NCBI GenBank assembly: GCA_031259605.1
Contig: JAIRLE010000038.1
Coordinates: forward strand, 1-25,389
DNA length: 25,389 nt
Origin: Zoogloeaceae bacterium
GTDB taxonomy: Bacteria; Pseudomonadota; Gammaproteobacteria; Burkholderiales; Rhodocyclaceae
Direction: 5' to 3'
Part shown: positions 15,835 through 23,378 of the stretch, one piece after another
How positions within the stretch are numbered: the stretch's first letter is position 1
How the letters are laid out: each line of letters opens with the position of its first letter
Notes under the pieces: model-generated
The model's input: only the letters and a program-made list of their open reading frames with translations
Databases searched by the model: none
Told to the model about the DNA's origin: nothing
Position numbers and translations under genes: made by a program

Positions 15835-16890
15835 ATGCGCCTTACCCTGACCCGACCCGACGACTGGCATCTGCATCTGCGCGATGGCGAAATGCTCCCC
15901 GTCACGCTGGCGCATAGCGCCCGCCAGTTTGCCCGCGCCATCGTCATGCCCAATCTGAAGCCGCCCGTGACGACCGTGGCGCAAGCCGCCGCCTACCGCG
16001 CGCGCATCCTTGCCGCATTGCCGCAAGGCGCGCGGTTCGAGCCGTTGATGACCCTCTACCTCACCGACCACACGCCGCCGGAAGAAATCGAAAAAGCGGC
16101 GGATTCCGGCTTCATCCAGGGCGTCAAACTCTATCCGGCGGGCGCGACCACCAACTCCGCCGCCGGACTGACCCGCATCGAAAACGCCAACGCGGTGTTC
16201 GCCGCCATGGAAAGCGCGGGACTGCCGCTGTTGCTGCACGGCGAAGTCACCAGCCCGGAAGTGGATGTCTTCGATCGCGAAAAGGTATTCGTCGATACCC
16301 TCCTTGCCCCGCTCATCCGGCGTTTTCCCCGGCTGAAGGTGGTCATGGAGCACGTCACCACCCGTGAGGCCGTCGAATTCGTCCGCAGCCAGCATCAGGC
16401 GGGTGTGCCCATCGCCGCTACGCTGACCGCGCATCATCTCCTTTACAATCGCAACGCGCTGTTCCGGGGCGGGTTGCGCCCGCACCGGTACTGCCTGCCG
16501 CTATTGAAGCGCGAGACGCATCGCCTGGCCTTGCTGGAAGCGGCGGTTTCCGGTCATCCGGCCTTTTTTCTCGGCACGGATTCCGCGCCGCACCCGCAAA
16601 ACGCCAAGGAAGCCGCCTGCGGTTGCGCCGGATGCTACAGCGCCCCCCATGCGCTGGAACTCTACGCCCAAGCCTTTGAATCGGCGGGCGCATTGGATAC
16701 ACTGGAAGCCTTCGCCAGTTTCAACGGGCCGGACTTCTATGGTTTGCCAAGAAACCGTGAAAAAATCATCCTCCGCAAAAAGGCGCAAGATGTGCCTTGC
16801 GGCTATCCTGTTGCCGGAATGACGCTCGTGCCGCTTTGCGCGGGCGAGACGCTGGACTGGCAGATGCTGCCGGAAGCCGCCAGAACCTGA
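15835..16890 (+). CDS. pyrC: Dihydroorotase (class II)
   Basis: The 351-residue protein is close in length to E. coli PyrC (348 aa). It closes carbamoyl aspartate to dihydroorotate in pyrimidine synthesis. Zinc ligands are visible: His12 and His14 in DDWHLHLRDG, carboxylated Lys98 in GVKLYPAGATTNS, His in LLLHGEVT, His in VMEHVTT, and the catalytic Asp in LGTDSAPHPQNAKE. No Shine-Dalgarno is evident. It is the first of a run of closely spaced plus-strand genes; the lipoprotein gene begins 18 bp after it. Confidence 0.97.
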   Translation: MRLTLTRPDDWHLHLRDGEMLPVTLAHSARQFARAIVMPNLKPPVTTVAQAAAYRARILAALPQGARFEPLMTLYLTDHTPPEEIEKAADSGFIQGVKLYPAGATTNSAAGLTRIENANAVFAAMESAGLPLLLHGEVTSPEVDVFDREKVFVDTLLAPLIRRFPRLKVVMEHVTTREAVEFVRSQHQAGVPIAATLTAHHLLYNRNALFRGGLRPHRYCLPLLKRETHRLALLEAAVSGHPAFFLGTDSAPHPQNAKEAACGCAGCYSAPHALELYAQAFESAGALDTLEAFASFNGPDFYGLPRNREKIILRKKAQDVPCGYPVAGMTLVPLCAGETLDWQMLPEAART

Positions 16891-16908
16891 ACCCACGGGA
16901 GAATTCTC

Positions 16909-17316
16909 ATGTACCGCCTGTACGCACTGCCCGTATTCCTGCTGCTGCTCTCCGGCTGCACCAATGACGGCGCGGCCTACCTGATCGATGGCCCGCGCCA
17001 CTCCGTTTCCATCGTGCGCGACAACATGTTCTGGGAAAAACAGGTGAACCTTTCGCTGGTCGTCACCCGCCTGCCCGCCTGCCAACGCCGCCACGCCATC
17101 CAGAAAGCCGGCCCCAAGGCGCACATCGAACTCTGGCAACCGGGGCAGGACACGTACATCCTGAAAATCGGCAATGCCATGTATGTGACCGAAACCCGCA
17201 CCTGCGAAGGTTTCGCTCGCATGGACGACGATCCTCCCGGCGGCTTGGGCGTCCAGTTGGGCGTCTTCGGCGAAATCAAGGGCGTCTTTTCCTTCGTGCC
17301 GACAGAAAAAGAATGA
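16909..17316 (+). CDS. Small lipoprotein of unknown function
   Basis: This 135-residue product has a lipoprotein signal peptide ending in LLSGC (Cys17). The +2 residue is Thr, so outer-membrane sorting is likely. GGGAGAA lies at good spacing before the ATG. Two further cysteines are visible (in LPACQRRH and ETRTCEGF) and might form a disulfide in the periplasm. The C-terminal part is Gly/Phe-rich (PPGGLGVQLGVFGEIKGVFSF). I do not recognise a family. Its stop overlaps the first candidate start of rfbA by ATGA, so it is probably in the same transcript as pyrC and rfbA. Confidence 0.8.
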   Translation: MYRLYALPVFLLLLSGCTNDGAAYLIDGPRHSVSIVRDNMFWEKQVNLSLVVTRLPACQRRHAIQKAGPKAHIELWQPGQDTYILKIGNAMYVTETRTCEGFARMDDDPPGGLGVQLGVFGEIKGVFSFVPTEKE

Positions 17317-18233
17317 AACGCGCCCATTTCTCCCCCCTGGTTCCCGGCATGCGCAAGGGCATCATTCTCGCCGGAGGCTCCGGCACCCGGCTGTATCCGG
17401 CGACACTGGCGCTATCCAAGCAATTGCTGCCCATCTTCGACAAGCCGATGGTGTATTACCCGCTGACCACGCTGATGCTGGCGGGCATCCGCGACATCCT
17501 GATCATTTCCACGCCGCAGGACACGCCGCGTTTCGCGCAGCTTCTGGGCGACGGCAGCGCCTGGGGCATCCGTCTCGCCTATGCCGTGCAGGAGAAGCCG
17601 GAAGGATTGGCGCAGGCGTTCATCATCGGCGCGGACTTCATCGGCGGCAGTCCCGTCGCGCTGGTCTTGGGCGACAACATCTTCTACGGGCATGAACTCC
17701 ATCGTCTGCTGGCGCACGCCAACGCGCGCGCGTCGGGCGCCAGCGTCTTCGCCTACCATGTCCAGGACCCGGAGCGCTACGGCGTGGTGAGCTTCGACGC
17801 CCAGGGACAGGCAACCAGCATCGAGGAAAAACCGGCGTCGCCCCAATCGAATTACGCCGTCACCGGATTGTATTTTTATGACAACAAGGTGCTGGAAATC
17901 GCCCGTTCCATTCGTCCGTCGGCGCGCGGCGAACTGGAAATCACCGACATCAACCGGCACTATCTGACAGCGGGCGCGTTGCAGGTGGAGACCATGGGAC
18001 GCGGCTACGCCTGGCTGGATACCGGTACGCACGAATCCATGCTGGAAGCCAGCCAGTTCATCGCCACCATGGAAAAACGCCAGGGACTGAAAATCGCCGT
18101 GCCGGAAGAACTCGCCTGGCGGCAGGGCTGGATTCCCGACGCAGCGCTGGCGGCGCTGGCGCAGCCCTTGCGCAAGAACGCCTATGGTCAATATCTGCTG
18201 GCGCTTTTGGCAGACAGAAAAGGAACGACATGA
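17313..18233 (+). CDS. rfbA: Glucose-1-phosphate thymidylyltransferase
   Basis: RfbA/RmlA makes dTDP-glucose, the first step of dTDP-L-rhamnose and related sugars. GIILAGGSGTRLYPATLALS carries the nucleotide-binding signature, followed by KQLLPIFDKPMVYYPL, VLGDNIFYGHEL, EEKPASPQSNYAVTGLYFYD, GELEITDINRHYL, and GRGYAWLDTGTHESMLEAS. The ATG at 17313 (306 aa) couples to the lipoprotein stop and has purine-rich DNA upstream. The ATG at 17349 (294 aa) matches the usual family N-terminus MRKGIILAGG but has only pyrimidine-rich sequence in front. The gene overlaps rfbC by 4 bp. rfbB and rfbD are not in this window. Confidence 0.96.
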   Translation: MKRAHFSPLVPGMRKGIILAGGSGTRLYPATLALSKQLLPIFDKPMVYYPLTTLMLAGIRDILIISTPQDTPRFAQLLGDGSAWGIRLAYAVQEKPEGLAQAFIIGADFIGGSPVALVLGDNIFYGHELHRLLAHANARASGASVFAYHVQDPERYGVVSFDAQGQATSIEEKPASPQSNYAVTGLYFYDNKVLEIARSIRPSARGELEITDINRHYLTAGALQVETMGRGYAWLDTGTHESMLEASQFIATMEKRQGLKIAVPEELAWRQGWIPDAALAALAQPLRKNAYGQYLLALLADRKGTT

Positions 18234-18778
18234 CAACGGTTCAGACGCTGGACATCCCCGAAGTATTGCTGTTTGCGCCCAAGGTATTTTGCGATGCGCG
18301 CGGCTTCTTTTTTGAAAGTTTCAACGCGCGTGAATTTTCCGCCCTGAGCGGACTGGCGTTCGATTTCGTGCAGGACAACCACTCGCGCAGCGCCCGCCGC
18401 GTGTTGCGCGGCCTGCATTATCAGTTACGCCAGCCGCAAGGCAAGCTGGTGCGGGTAACGGCAGGCGAGGTGTTCGATGTGGCGGTGGATATTCGCAAGT
18501 CGTCGCCCGCCTTCGGGCGTTGGGCAGGCGCGCGGCTTTCGGCGGAAAACAAATGCCAGTTATGGATTCCGCCGGGCTTCGCGCATGGGTTTTTGTGCCT
18601 GAGCGAATACGCGGAGATTCTCTACAAGACGACGGATTACTACGCGCCGGAGCATGAGCGCTGCCTCATCTGGAATGATCCGGCAATCGGCATCGACTGG
18701 CCGCTGGCGGGCGCGTCGCCCGTCCTTTCCGCCAAGGACCAGACGGGTGTGCCGCTGGCGCTGGCGGAAGTCTTTTGA
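18230..18778 (+). CDS. rfbC: dTDP-4-dehydrorhamnose 3,5-epimerase
   Basis: The 182-residue cupin-fold protein has standard RmlC length. Hallmarks are DARGFFFESFNAREF, the DNHSRSARRVLRGLHYQ block with the catalytic His63, GKLVRVTAGEVFDVAVDIRK, WIPPGFAHGFLCLSE, and YKTTDYYAPEHERCLIWNDP. It epimerises C3 and C5 of dTDP-4-keto-6-deoxyglucose. AAGGA precedes the ATG, and the start overlaps the rfbA stop (ATGA). Having rfbA and rfbC here without rfbB and rfbD implies those genes lie elsewhere on the chromosome. Confidence 0.97.
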   Translation: MTTVQTLDIPEVLLFAPKVFCDARGFFFESFNAREFSALSGLAFDFVQDNHSRSARRVLRGLHYQLRQPQGKLVRVTAGEVFDVAVDIRKSSPAFGRWAGARLSAENKCQLWIPPGFAHGFLCLSEYAEILYKTTDYYAPEHERCLIWNDPAIGIDWPLAGASPVLSAKDQTGVPLALAEVF

Positions 18779-18787
18779 TTCGTCAAC

Positions 18788-19633
18788 ATGGCGACTTACG
18801 CAGTTGGCGATATTCAGGGTTGCTTCGATTCCCTGTGCCGCCTGCTTGCGCGCTGCGCCTTCGATCCAGAAAAAGATCGGCTCTGGCTGGTGGGCGATCT
18901 GGTCAATCGCGGCCCGGATTCGCTTGCCGTATTGCGCTACGTGCAATCACTGGGAGCGACCGCCATTACCGTGCTCGGCAATCACGATCTTTACCTGTTG
19001 ATGATTGCCGACGAAACCGGTCATGCCCGCCGCAACCGCAGCGACACCCTGCAAGCGGTGCTGGACGCGCCGGACAGGGCGGCATTGCTCGACTGGCTGC
19101 GCCAGCGTCCGCTCTGTCATGTCGAAGGGGAATATTGCCTGGTGCACGCTGGTCTCATGCCGCAATGGCGGGTGAAAAAAGCCAGGGAACTGGCCGCCGA
19201 GGTCGAGGCCAGCCTGCAAGGCGCGCGTTACCGCGATTTTCTCGCCAACCTCTGGGGCAGCAAACCGGCGTACTGGTCGGGCAAGTTGCGGGGCATGGAA
19301 CGCTTGCGCGTCATTGTCAACGCCATGACGCGTATGCGCTTTTGCCGCGCGCATGAGAAAAACGGTTGGGAGATGGAATTTTCCGCCAAGGGAGGTCTGG
19401 ACTGCGCGCCCCCTGGGCTTCTGCCGTGGTTCAATCTGCCTGGACGCAAGAGCGCCGGTCATGTGTTGATCACCGGCCACTGGTCGGCATTGGGGCTGTA
19501 TCGCCTGCCCAACCTGCTGGCGCTCGACAGCGGCTGCCTCTGGGGCGGGCAGCTATCCGCCGTGCGTCTGGAAGACCGGGCGCTGTTCCAGGTGGAAAGC
19601 AGCCCGGAAGAGCGCCGCGCAACAGCGGATTAG
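18788..19633 (+). CDS. apaH: Bis(5'-nucleosyl)-tetraphosphatase, symmetrical
   Basis: ApaH splits Ap4A into two ADP and removes Np4N alarmones and caps. The 281-residue length matches E. coli ApaH. The PPP-type metallophosphatase motifs are in order: VGDIQGCFDSL at 7-17, LVGDLVNRGPDSL, and VLGNHDLYLL, with a later VHAGLMPQW His and LITGHWSALGLY. The Gln in GDIQGC replaces the His of the E. coli form, a variant I know from other ApaH sequences. It follows rfbC by 9 bp and is closed by a strong stem-loop at 19633-19656. Confidence 0.96.
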   Translation: MATYAVGDIQGCFDSLCRLLARCAFDPEKDRLWLVGDLVNRGPDSLAVLRYVQSLGATAITVLGNHDLYLLMIADETGHARRNRSDTLQAVLDAPDRAALLDWLRQRPLCHVEGEYCLVHAGLMPQWRVKKARELAAEVEASLQGARYRDFLANLWGSKPAYWSGKLRGMERLRVIVNAMTRMRFCRAHEKNGWEMEFSAKGGLDCAPPGLLPWFNLPGRKSAGHVLITGHWSALGLYRLPNLLALDSGCLWGGQLSAVRLEDRALFQVESSPEERRATAD

Positions 19634-19656
19634 CGGCAGCCCTTCAGGGCTGCCGC
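19633..19656 (+). terminator. Stem-loop after apaH, terminator-like and repeat-related
   Basis: GCGGCAGCCC (19633-19642) and GGGCTGCCGC (19647-19656) pair perfectly around TTCA, beginning at the apaH stop. It is followed by CAATTTCCCGCTTTTC rather than a clean T-run. The same stem-loop plus GCCAATTT tail ends dispersed repeat copy C, so it belongs to that repeat family as well. Confidence 0.65.
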
Positions 19657-19671
19657 CAATTTCCCGCTTTT

Positions 19672-19702
19672 CTTTCTCCCCCGCGAAGCGGACGAGGGAA
19701 AG
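19672..19702. repeat. REP-like unit, second copy of 6063-6091
   Basis: CTTTCTCCC, then CGCGAAGCGGACGAGGGAAAG, matches 6063-6091 with one inserted C pair and one substitution. Confidence 0.55.
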
Positions 19703-19753
19703 CACATGGGGCTTCGCCCTATACACGGCAGGTAGAGGGAAACAAAATTTTCG

Positions 19754-19808
19754 TTTTTAAACAGCCTCCAAAAGACTTTGAACAGGCACTTGGAAGCTGT
19801 TTTAAAAA
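19754..19808. repeat. AT-rich near-perfect inverted repeat in the apaH/DUF3299 convergent gap
   Basis: TTTTTAAACAGCCTCCA (19754-19770) and TGGAAGCTGTTTTAAAAA (19791-19808) are inverted copies apart from one extra A and one mismatch, with a 20-nt spacer. The A-run/T-run ends would let it act as a terminator on either strand for the convergent apaH and DUF3299 transcription units. It lies in a low-GC patch unlike its surroundings. Confidence 0.55.
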
Positions 19809-19890
19809 TATCTTGAGAGGCGTTCAAGCGTCGCATCCATTCTTCCGCCCCGTCAAAAGCGAGGCGAGAAGCGCAGCGCTGCGGGTTTTA

Positions 19891-19914
19891 CCCTCGCCCA
19901 CTTGTGGGAGAGGG
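19891..19914. repeat. REP-like palindrome
   Basis: CCCTCGCCCAC, TT, GTGGGAGAGGG: an 11-bp stem with one mismatch. It belongs to the CCCTCTCCC type of intergenic palindrome common in proteobacteria. It lies 10 bp past the end of the DUF3299 gene. Confidence 0.6.
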
Positions 19915-19923
19915 GCGGCAATG

Positions 19924-20550
19924 TCAATATCCTTTTCCCGTTTCTCCCCACTGGTAGGGTTCCACTTTCCGCGCTTCCAAGGTATAGCCCGCGCTGCCCA
20001 TCTGGCTGTCGGTGCGGGCGGCTTCCAGCGTACCGCTGATCCAGATGGCGTCCATGGCCTGGACATCCGCAAGCGGCGGCTGGGCGACGACATGGATGAT
20101 CTGGTTGGCGGGCGGCGGCGGGACATGGATGCAGCCGCCGAAATAGGGGACGAGCAGGAATTCGCGCAAGGCGCTGCCGTCCGCGTCCAGCGGCACGACA
20201 AAGCCGGGAATGCGTATGGCCTGTCCCTGCATCTTCGGGTTTACAGGCGCGTTGTCCCAGGCTTGCCGCATCTTCTGCAGCGCCGCCTCGGCGCGCGGGT
20301 CGGCGTCCTGGAAATTATCCAGGTTGAGTCCCGCGAAAATCTCCGCCACATCCCATCCGGGCGGGATGAGTTCGTCCCAGGTGATTTCACGATAGGACGA
20401 CGCGGCCTGGACGTCGCCCTTTCCCGGCAGACGATCGCCCACCTTGTAGGCGGGCGGCGCGGACGACTCGCCGTCGGGATCGGCATCCGGAGCGCAGGCG
20501 GCGAGCGTCAACAGCAAGCAGATGTTTACCAGTACATCACAATGTCGCAT
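19924..20550 (-). CDS. DUF3299-domain lipoprotein
   Basis: The 208-residue product has a lipoprotein signal peptide with lipobox LAAC (Cys19), then an Asp-rich linker. The DUF3299 part begins around ITWDELIPPGWD and has IRIPGFVVPLDADGSALREF, then LVPYFGGCIHVPPPPANQII, with Cys and His in GGCIHVPPPP that could bind metal. GAAGGAAA precedes the ATG. It lies 14 bp after the ABC permease gene. DUF3299 proteins are commonly found beside DUF2796/ABC gene sets in proteobacteria, consistent with a periplasmic metal-related role; no activity is established that I can cite with certainty. Confidence 0.88.
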   Translation of the reverse strand: MRHCDVLVNICLLLTLAACAPDADPDGESSAPPAYKVGDRLPGKGDVQAASSYREITWDELIPPGWDVAEIFAGLNLDNFQDADPRAEAALQKMRQAWDNAPVNPKMQGQAIRIPGFVVPLDADGSALREFLLVPYFGGCIHVPPPPANQIIHVVAQPPLADVQAMDAIWISGTLEAARTDSQMGSAGYTLEARKVEPYQWGETGKGY

Positions 20551-20564
20551 GGGTTTCCTTCGCG

Positions 20565-21926
20565 TTACAGGCGCGGCTGCAGGCCGTCCGCCAGGGAGAG
20601 GCGATAGGCGCGCCAGCCGGGGAAAAGACTGGCGACAAGGCCGGTCATCCAGATGGCAAGCAGGTAGCCCAGGCCGGAGGCGTCCAGCGCCAGCGGCTGG
20701 ATCTGTATGCCATGGGCGCGCATGAGCCAGGGCGCGGCGAGGACGCCGAGGATGGCCAGGAGCGCGAGGCCGGCGGCCAGTCCCAATGTGGTCAGCAATG
20801 CGCCCTCGGCGGCCAGCAGCAGGAAAATGTCGCGCGGACGCGCGCCGTTGGCGCGCAGGATGGCAAGTTCGCGGCGGCGCTCATTCAGGCTGGCAAGCAC
20901 GACCGCCACCAGTCCGCTGAGGCCGACGGCGGCGGCGAGAAAGGAGACGGCGGCAAGCGCCCGCGCCGCCAGACCGATGATCCGCCAGAGTTCATCGAGT
21001 GCCACGCCGGGCAGCACCGCCATCAGGGCTTCGTCGCGGTAGGCGTTGATGCGCCGCTGCGCCTGGAATACGGCGGCGCGGCTTCTCAGGCCGACCAGCA
21101 GGGCGGTCACGGTTTTCGGCGTCAAGTCGAACTTGCGCGCCATGTCGGCGGGAATGGAAACCCCCGGCGTTGGTGCGCCGCCCTGCCAGTCGAGGTGTAT
21201 GGCCTCGATGGCGGCAAGGCTGACATGCACGCTGCGATCCACCGGCGTTCCCGTCGCCGCCAGTGTGCCGACGACATGAAAGGGCTTGTCGGCGTGTTCG
21301 TTCAATACATGCTCGCCGCTGCCATGCGCCAGCACGATGGCGTCGCCGGTTTTCAGCCCCAGCCGCGCCGCGACTTCCGCGCCCAGCACGGCTTCATACA
21401 GGCTTTCCACATCGCCGCCAAACGCGCGGCCTTCGGCAAATTTCAGTTCCTTGCCCGCGCCGAAGCGGAAATGCCGGAAATAATCGGGCGTGGTGCCGAG
21501 CACGGGAAACCCCTTGAGCGAATCGCCCAGCGCCAGCGGCACCGCCCAGGCGACCGCCGGATCGCGCATGACCCATTGGGCGCTTTTCCAGCCAATGTCA
21601 TGCGTTGCCCCGCCGATGCGAAAGACGCTGTAGAGCATGAGCTGCACCGGGCCGGCGCGCGCGCCGACCACCAGGTCGACGCCCGTGACGGAATGCAGGA
21701 AACTGGCGCGCGCGTCGGCGCGCAGCCGCTCGATGCCCAGCATCAGGGTAACGGCAAGGGCGATGGAGAGCACGGTGAACACCAGTGTGCCGCGCCGGTT
21801 CCAGGCGCTGGCCGCCGCGAGAGAGAACAGAGGGCGGAGTACCGAAGACCGAAGGCCGAAGACCGTGCGCGCGCCGCGCGCGCTTTGTAGTCCGTGGTCA
21901 GTTGTCTGTTGTGGCGTGTTGGGCAT
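20565..21926 (-). CDS. ABC transporter permease, FtsX/MacB-like
   Basis: The start is ATG at 21926 (453 aa), preceded by AGAAGGAG at ideal spacing; the longer frame to 22034 runs through the ATPase gene. After an odd 30-residue N-terminal stretch come a first span (GTLVFTVLSIALAVTLMLGI), a large MacB-like periplasmic domain (about residues 75-290), and three C-terminal spans of the FtsX domain with LNERRRELAILRANGARPRD, the usual coupling motif. It forms the membrane part of a type VII-style (MacB/LolCE-like) ABC system with the ATPase just upstream. The N-terminus up to about residue 30 is encoded by low-complexity repeat-like DNA (see findings). The start overlaps the ATPase stop by 29 bp. 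Confidence 0.9.
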   Translation of the reverse strand: MPNTPQQTTDHGLQSARGARTVFGLRSSVLRPLFSLAAASAWNRRGTLVFTVLSIALAVTLMLGIERLRADARASFLHSVTGVDLVVGARAGPVQLMLYSVFRIGGATHDIGWKSAQWVMRDPAVAWAVPLALGDSLKGFPVLGTTPDYFRHFRFGAGKELKFAEGRAFGGDVESLYEAVLGAEVAARLGLKTGDAIVLAHGSGEHVLNEHADKPFHVVGTLAATGTPVDRSVHVSLAAIEAIHLDWQGGAPTPGVSIPADMARKFDLTPKTVTALLVGLRSRAAVFQAQRRINAYRDEALMAVLPGVALDELWRIIGLAARALAAVSFLAAAVGLSGLVAVVLASLNERRRELAILRANGARPRDIFLLLAAEGALLTTLGLAAGLALLAILGVLAAPWLMRAHGIQIQPLALDASGLGYLLAIWMTGLVASLFPGWRAYRLSLADGLQPRL

Positions 21927-22665
21927 GTGCCGCTCCTTCTGATTTCCGATTCCTGATGCCAAAGGCGCGAAGCGCCGCGCTGTCTTTGGTCTTCGGTCTT
22001 CTGTCCCCTGAATCCAGTCGCAAGCGATATGCAAAGTGTTCGGCCAGCCGATCGTCGTGGCTGACGAAGAGCAGCGCCGCGCCGCTGGCGGCGCATTCGT
22101 GTTGCAGCAGTTCCAGGAAAGCGGCCTGCCGGTCGGCGTCCAGGTTGGATGTGGGTTCGTCGGCGATGATCAGTTCCGGGCGTCCAAGGAGGGCGCGCGC
22201 CGCCGCCACGCGCTGTTGCTGGCCGATGGAAAGTTTCATCGCCGGTTGCCGCCACAGCGACTTGTCCATATCCAACGCGCCAAGCAGGCGCGCTGCTTCC
22301 GCGCGCGCGCCGCCGCCCGCCGCTTCCGCGCGTTGCCGCCGTCTGCGGGAAAATTGGCAGGGCAACAGGGTGTTGTCCAGCGCCGGCATCCAGGGAATCA
22401 GGTTGAATTGCTGGAAAATGAAGCCGACATGATCGACGCGAAACTGGTCGCGTCCGCTGGCGGAAAGCGCGCGCAAATCTTGATCCAGCAGGCGGATGCT
22501 GCCCGCGTCCGGCAAGAGTACGCCCGCCGCCAGATTCAGGAGGGTGCTCTTGCCGCTGCCGCTCGCGCCGTGGATGAACCAGTGCTCCCCGGCCTCGACG
22601 GTGAGCGAGAGATCCGCGAGACAGGGGGGGGCCGCCTTCTCCCAGGCAAAGCGCACGTCTTGCAT
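21898..22665 (-). CDS. ABC transporter ATP-binding protein
   Basis: Walker A is GASGSGKST, the Q-loop region is IFQQFNLIPW, the signature is LSIGQQQRVAAARAL, Walker B is LIIADEPTSNLD, and the H-loop is LLFVSHD. This is the LolD/MacB-type ATPase expected to drive the FtsX-like permease. Start choice is uncertain. ATG at 22665 gives 255 aa and matches the family start. A GTG at 22734 would overlap the DUF2796 stop (GTGGTAA) but would translate through a 15-bp perfect inverted repeat. The last 30 residues (GDRRPKTKDSAAL and onward) are not ABC-like and come from low-complexity repeat DNA. Confidence 0.9.
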   Translation of the reverse strand: MQDVRFAWEKAAPPCLADLSLTVEAGEHWFIHGASGSGKSTLLNLAAGVLLPDAGSIRLLDQDLRALSASGRDQFRVDHVGFIFQQFNLIPWMPALDNTLLPCQFSRRRRQRAEAAGGGARAEAARLLGALDMDKSLWRQPAMKLSIGQQQRVAAARALLGRPELIIADEPTSNLDADRQAAFLELLQHECAASGAALLFVSHDDRLAEHFAYRLRLDSGDRRPKTKDSAALRAFGIRNRKSEGAAHAQHATTDN

Positions 22666-22684
22666 CGCCAGCGTGGGCGGCGGG

Positions 22685-22719
22685 GAGGAAACCGGGGATT
22701 GCCGATCCCCGGTTTCCTC
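22685..22719. repeat. 15-bp perfect inverted repeat at the ABC ATPase start
   Basis: GAGGAAACCGGGGAT (22685-22699) and ATCCCCGGTTTCCTC (22705-22719) are exact inverted copies with a 5-nt loop (TGCCG). It lies between the DUF2796 stop (22728) and the likely ATPase start (22665). In transcript it would form a very stable hairpin with no T-run behind it, so it could be a transcript-processing or stability element, or a palindromic repeat insertion. Confidence 0.7.
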
Positions 22720-22727
22720 TGGTCGCG

Positions 22728-23318
22728 TTACCACGCCAATGTCCGCTTTTCCGGCGTCAGGGTCGCGCCGCGCTGTCCATTGGGTGTTACCGCCTGTACT
22801 TCCAGCTCGCGCAAGCCGGGAAAACTCTGGAACAGGCGGATTTCCACAGAACGCAAGGCTTCCGGACGCGCGCAACGGAATTGCCAGAGCGCGTCCAGAT
22901 CGGCATGGCCTTCTTCGCCTTCATGCGCGTGTTCCTCTTCGTGCTCCTCCGCGTGTCCGCTCCCGGTCTCCCCCAGCAATTCCGGCGTCAGCGCCGAAGA
23001 TTCCAGCGTTACCTTTTCCAGCTTGCAGTCCGCGGCGGGGGTGGGCGCGAACAGGCCGTCCGCCGCCCGCAGTTTCGCGCTCATGCGTCTTGCCTGCGCC
23101 TCTTCCGCCGTGTTTCTCGGCGCGTGCTCGAACCCCAGCAGGTTGTCGAGCGGGCTTTCCAGTTGCAGGGAAAGCGTGTCGCCTTCCTGCGCCACGTCCA
23201 GATGCGCCTCGCCATGCACATGCGCGGCATGTTCCTGCGCCAGGACGGAAAAGGCGCTGCCCGCGCCCAGAAGACCACAGGCGCAGAGCGCGAGGGTCGT
23301 GCGAATACCTTCTTTCAT
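22728..23318 (-). CDS. DUF2796 (ZrgA-like) periplasmic metal-associated protein
   Basis: The 196-residue protein has a signal peptide ending near VLAQEH and then HAAHVHGEAHLDVAQEGDTL, the hallmark of DUF2796. Other family marks are LQLESPLDNLLGFEHAP and a His/Glu-rich loop near residues 120-142 (GHAEEHEEEHAHEGEEGHAD) that probably binds zinc, followed by WQFRC. ZrgA of Vibrio cholerae, a DUF2796 protein encoded with ABC genes, is reported as part of a zinc uptake system. AAGGAG lies 9 nt before the ATG at 23318. The gene sits between a small His/Cys membrane protein and the ABC ATPase on the same strand. Confidence 0.9.
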   Translation of the reverse strand: MKEGIRTTLALCACGLLGAGSAFSVLAQEHAAHVHGEAHLDVAQEGDTLSLQLESPLDNLLGFEHAPRNTAEEAQARRMSAKLRAADGLFAPTPAADCKLEKVTLESSALTPELLGETGSGHAEEHEEEHAHEGEEGHADLDALWQFRCARPEALRSVEIRLFQSFPGLRELEVQAVTPNGQRGATLTPEKRTLAW

Positions 23319-23378
23319 TTTTCATGACTCCTTGTTTCGATGCGAAAACGTTTCCCGCCTTCCGGCAGGGAAACCGGC

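Noticed and set aside
19750..19830. Plus-strand string QPPKDFEQALGS resembling the start of exonuclease VII small subunit (XseB)
   Set aside because: Similarity covers fewer than 10 residues, the rest does not fit XseB, and the segment is part of an inverted repeat.
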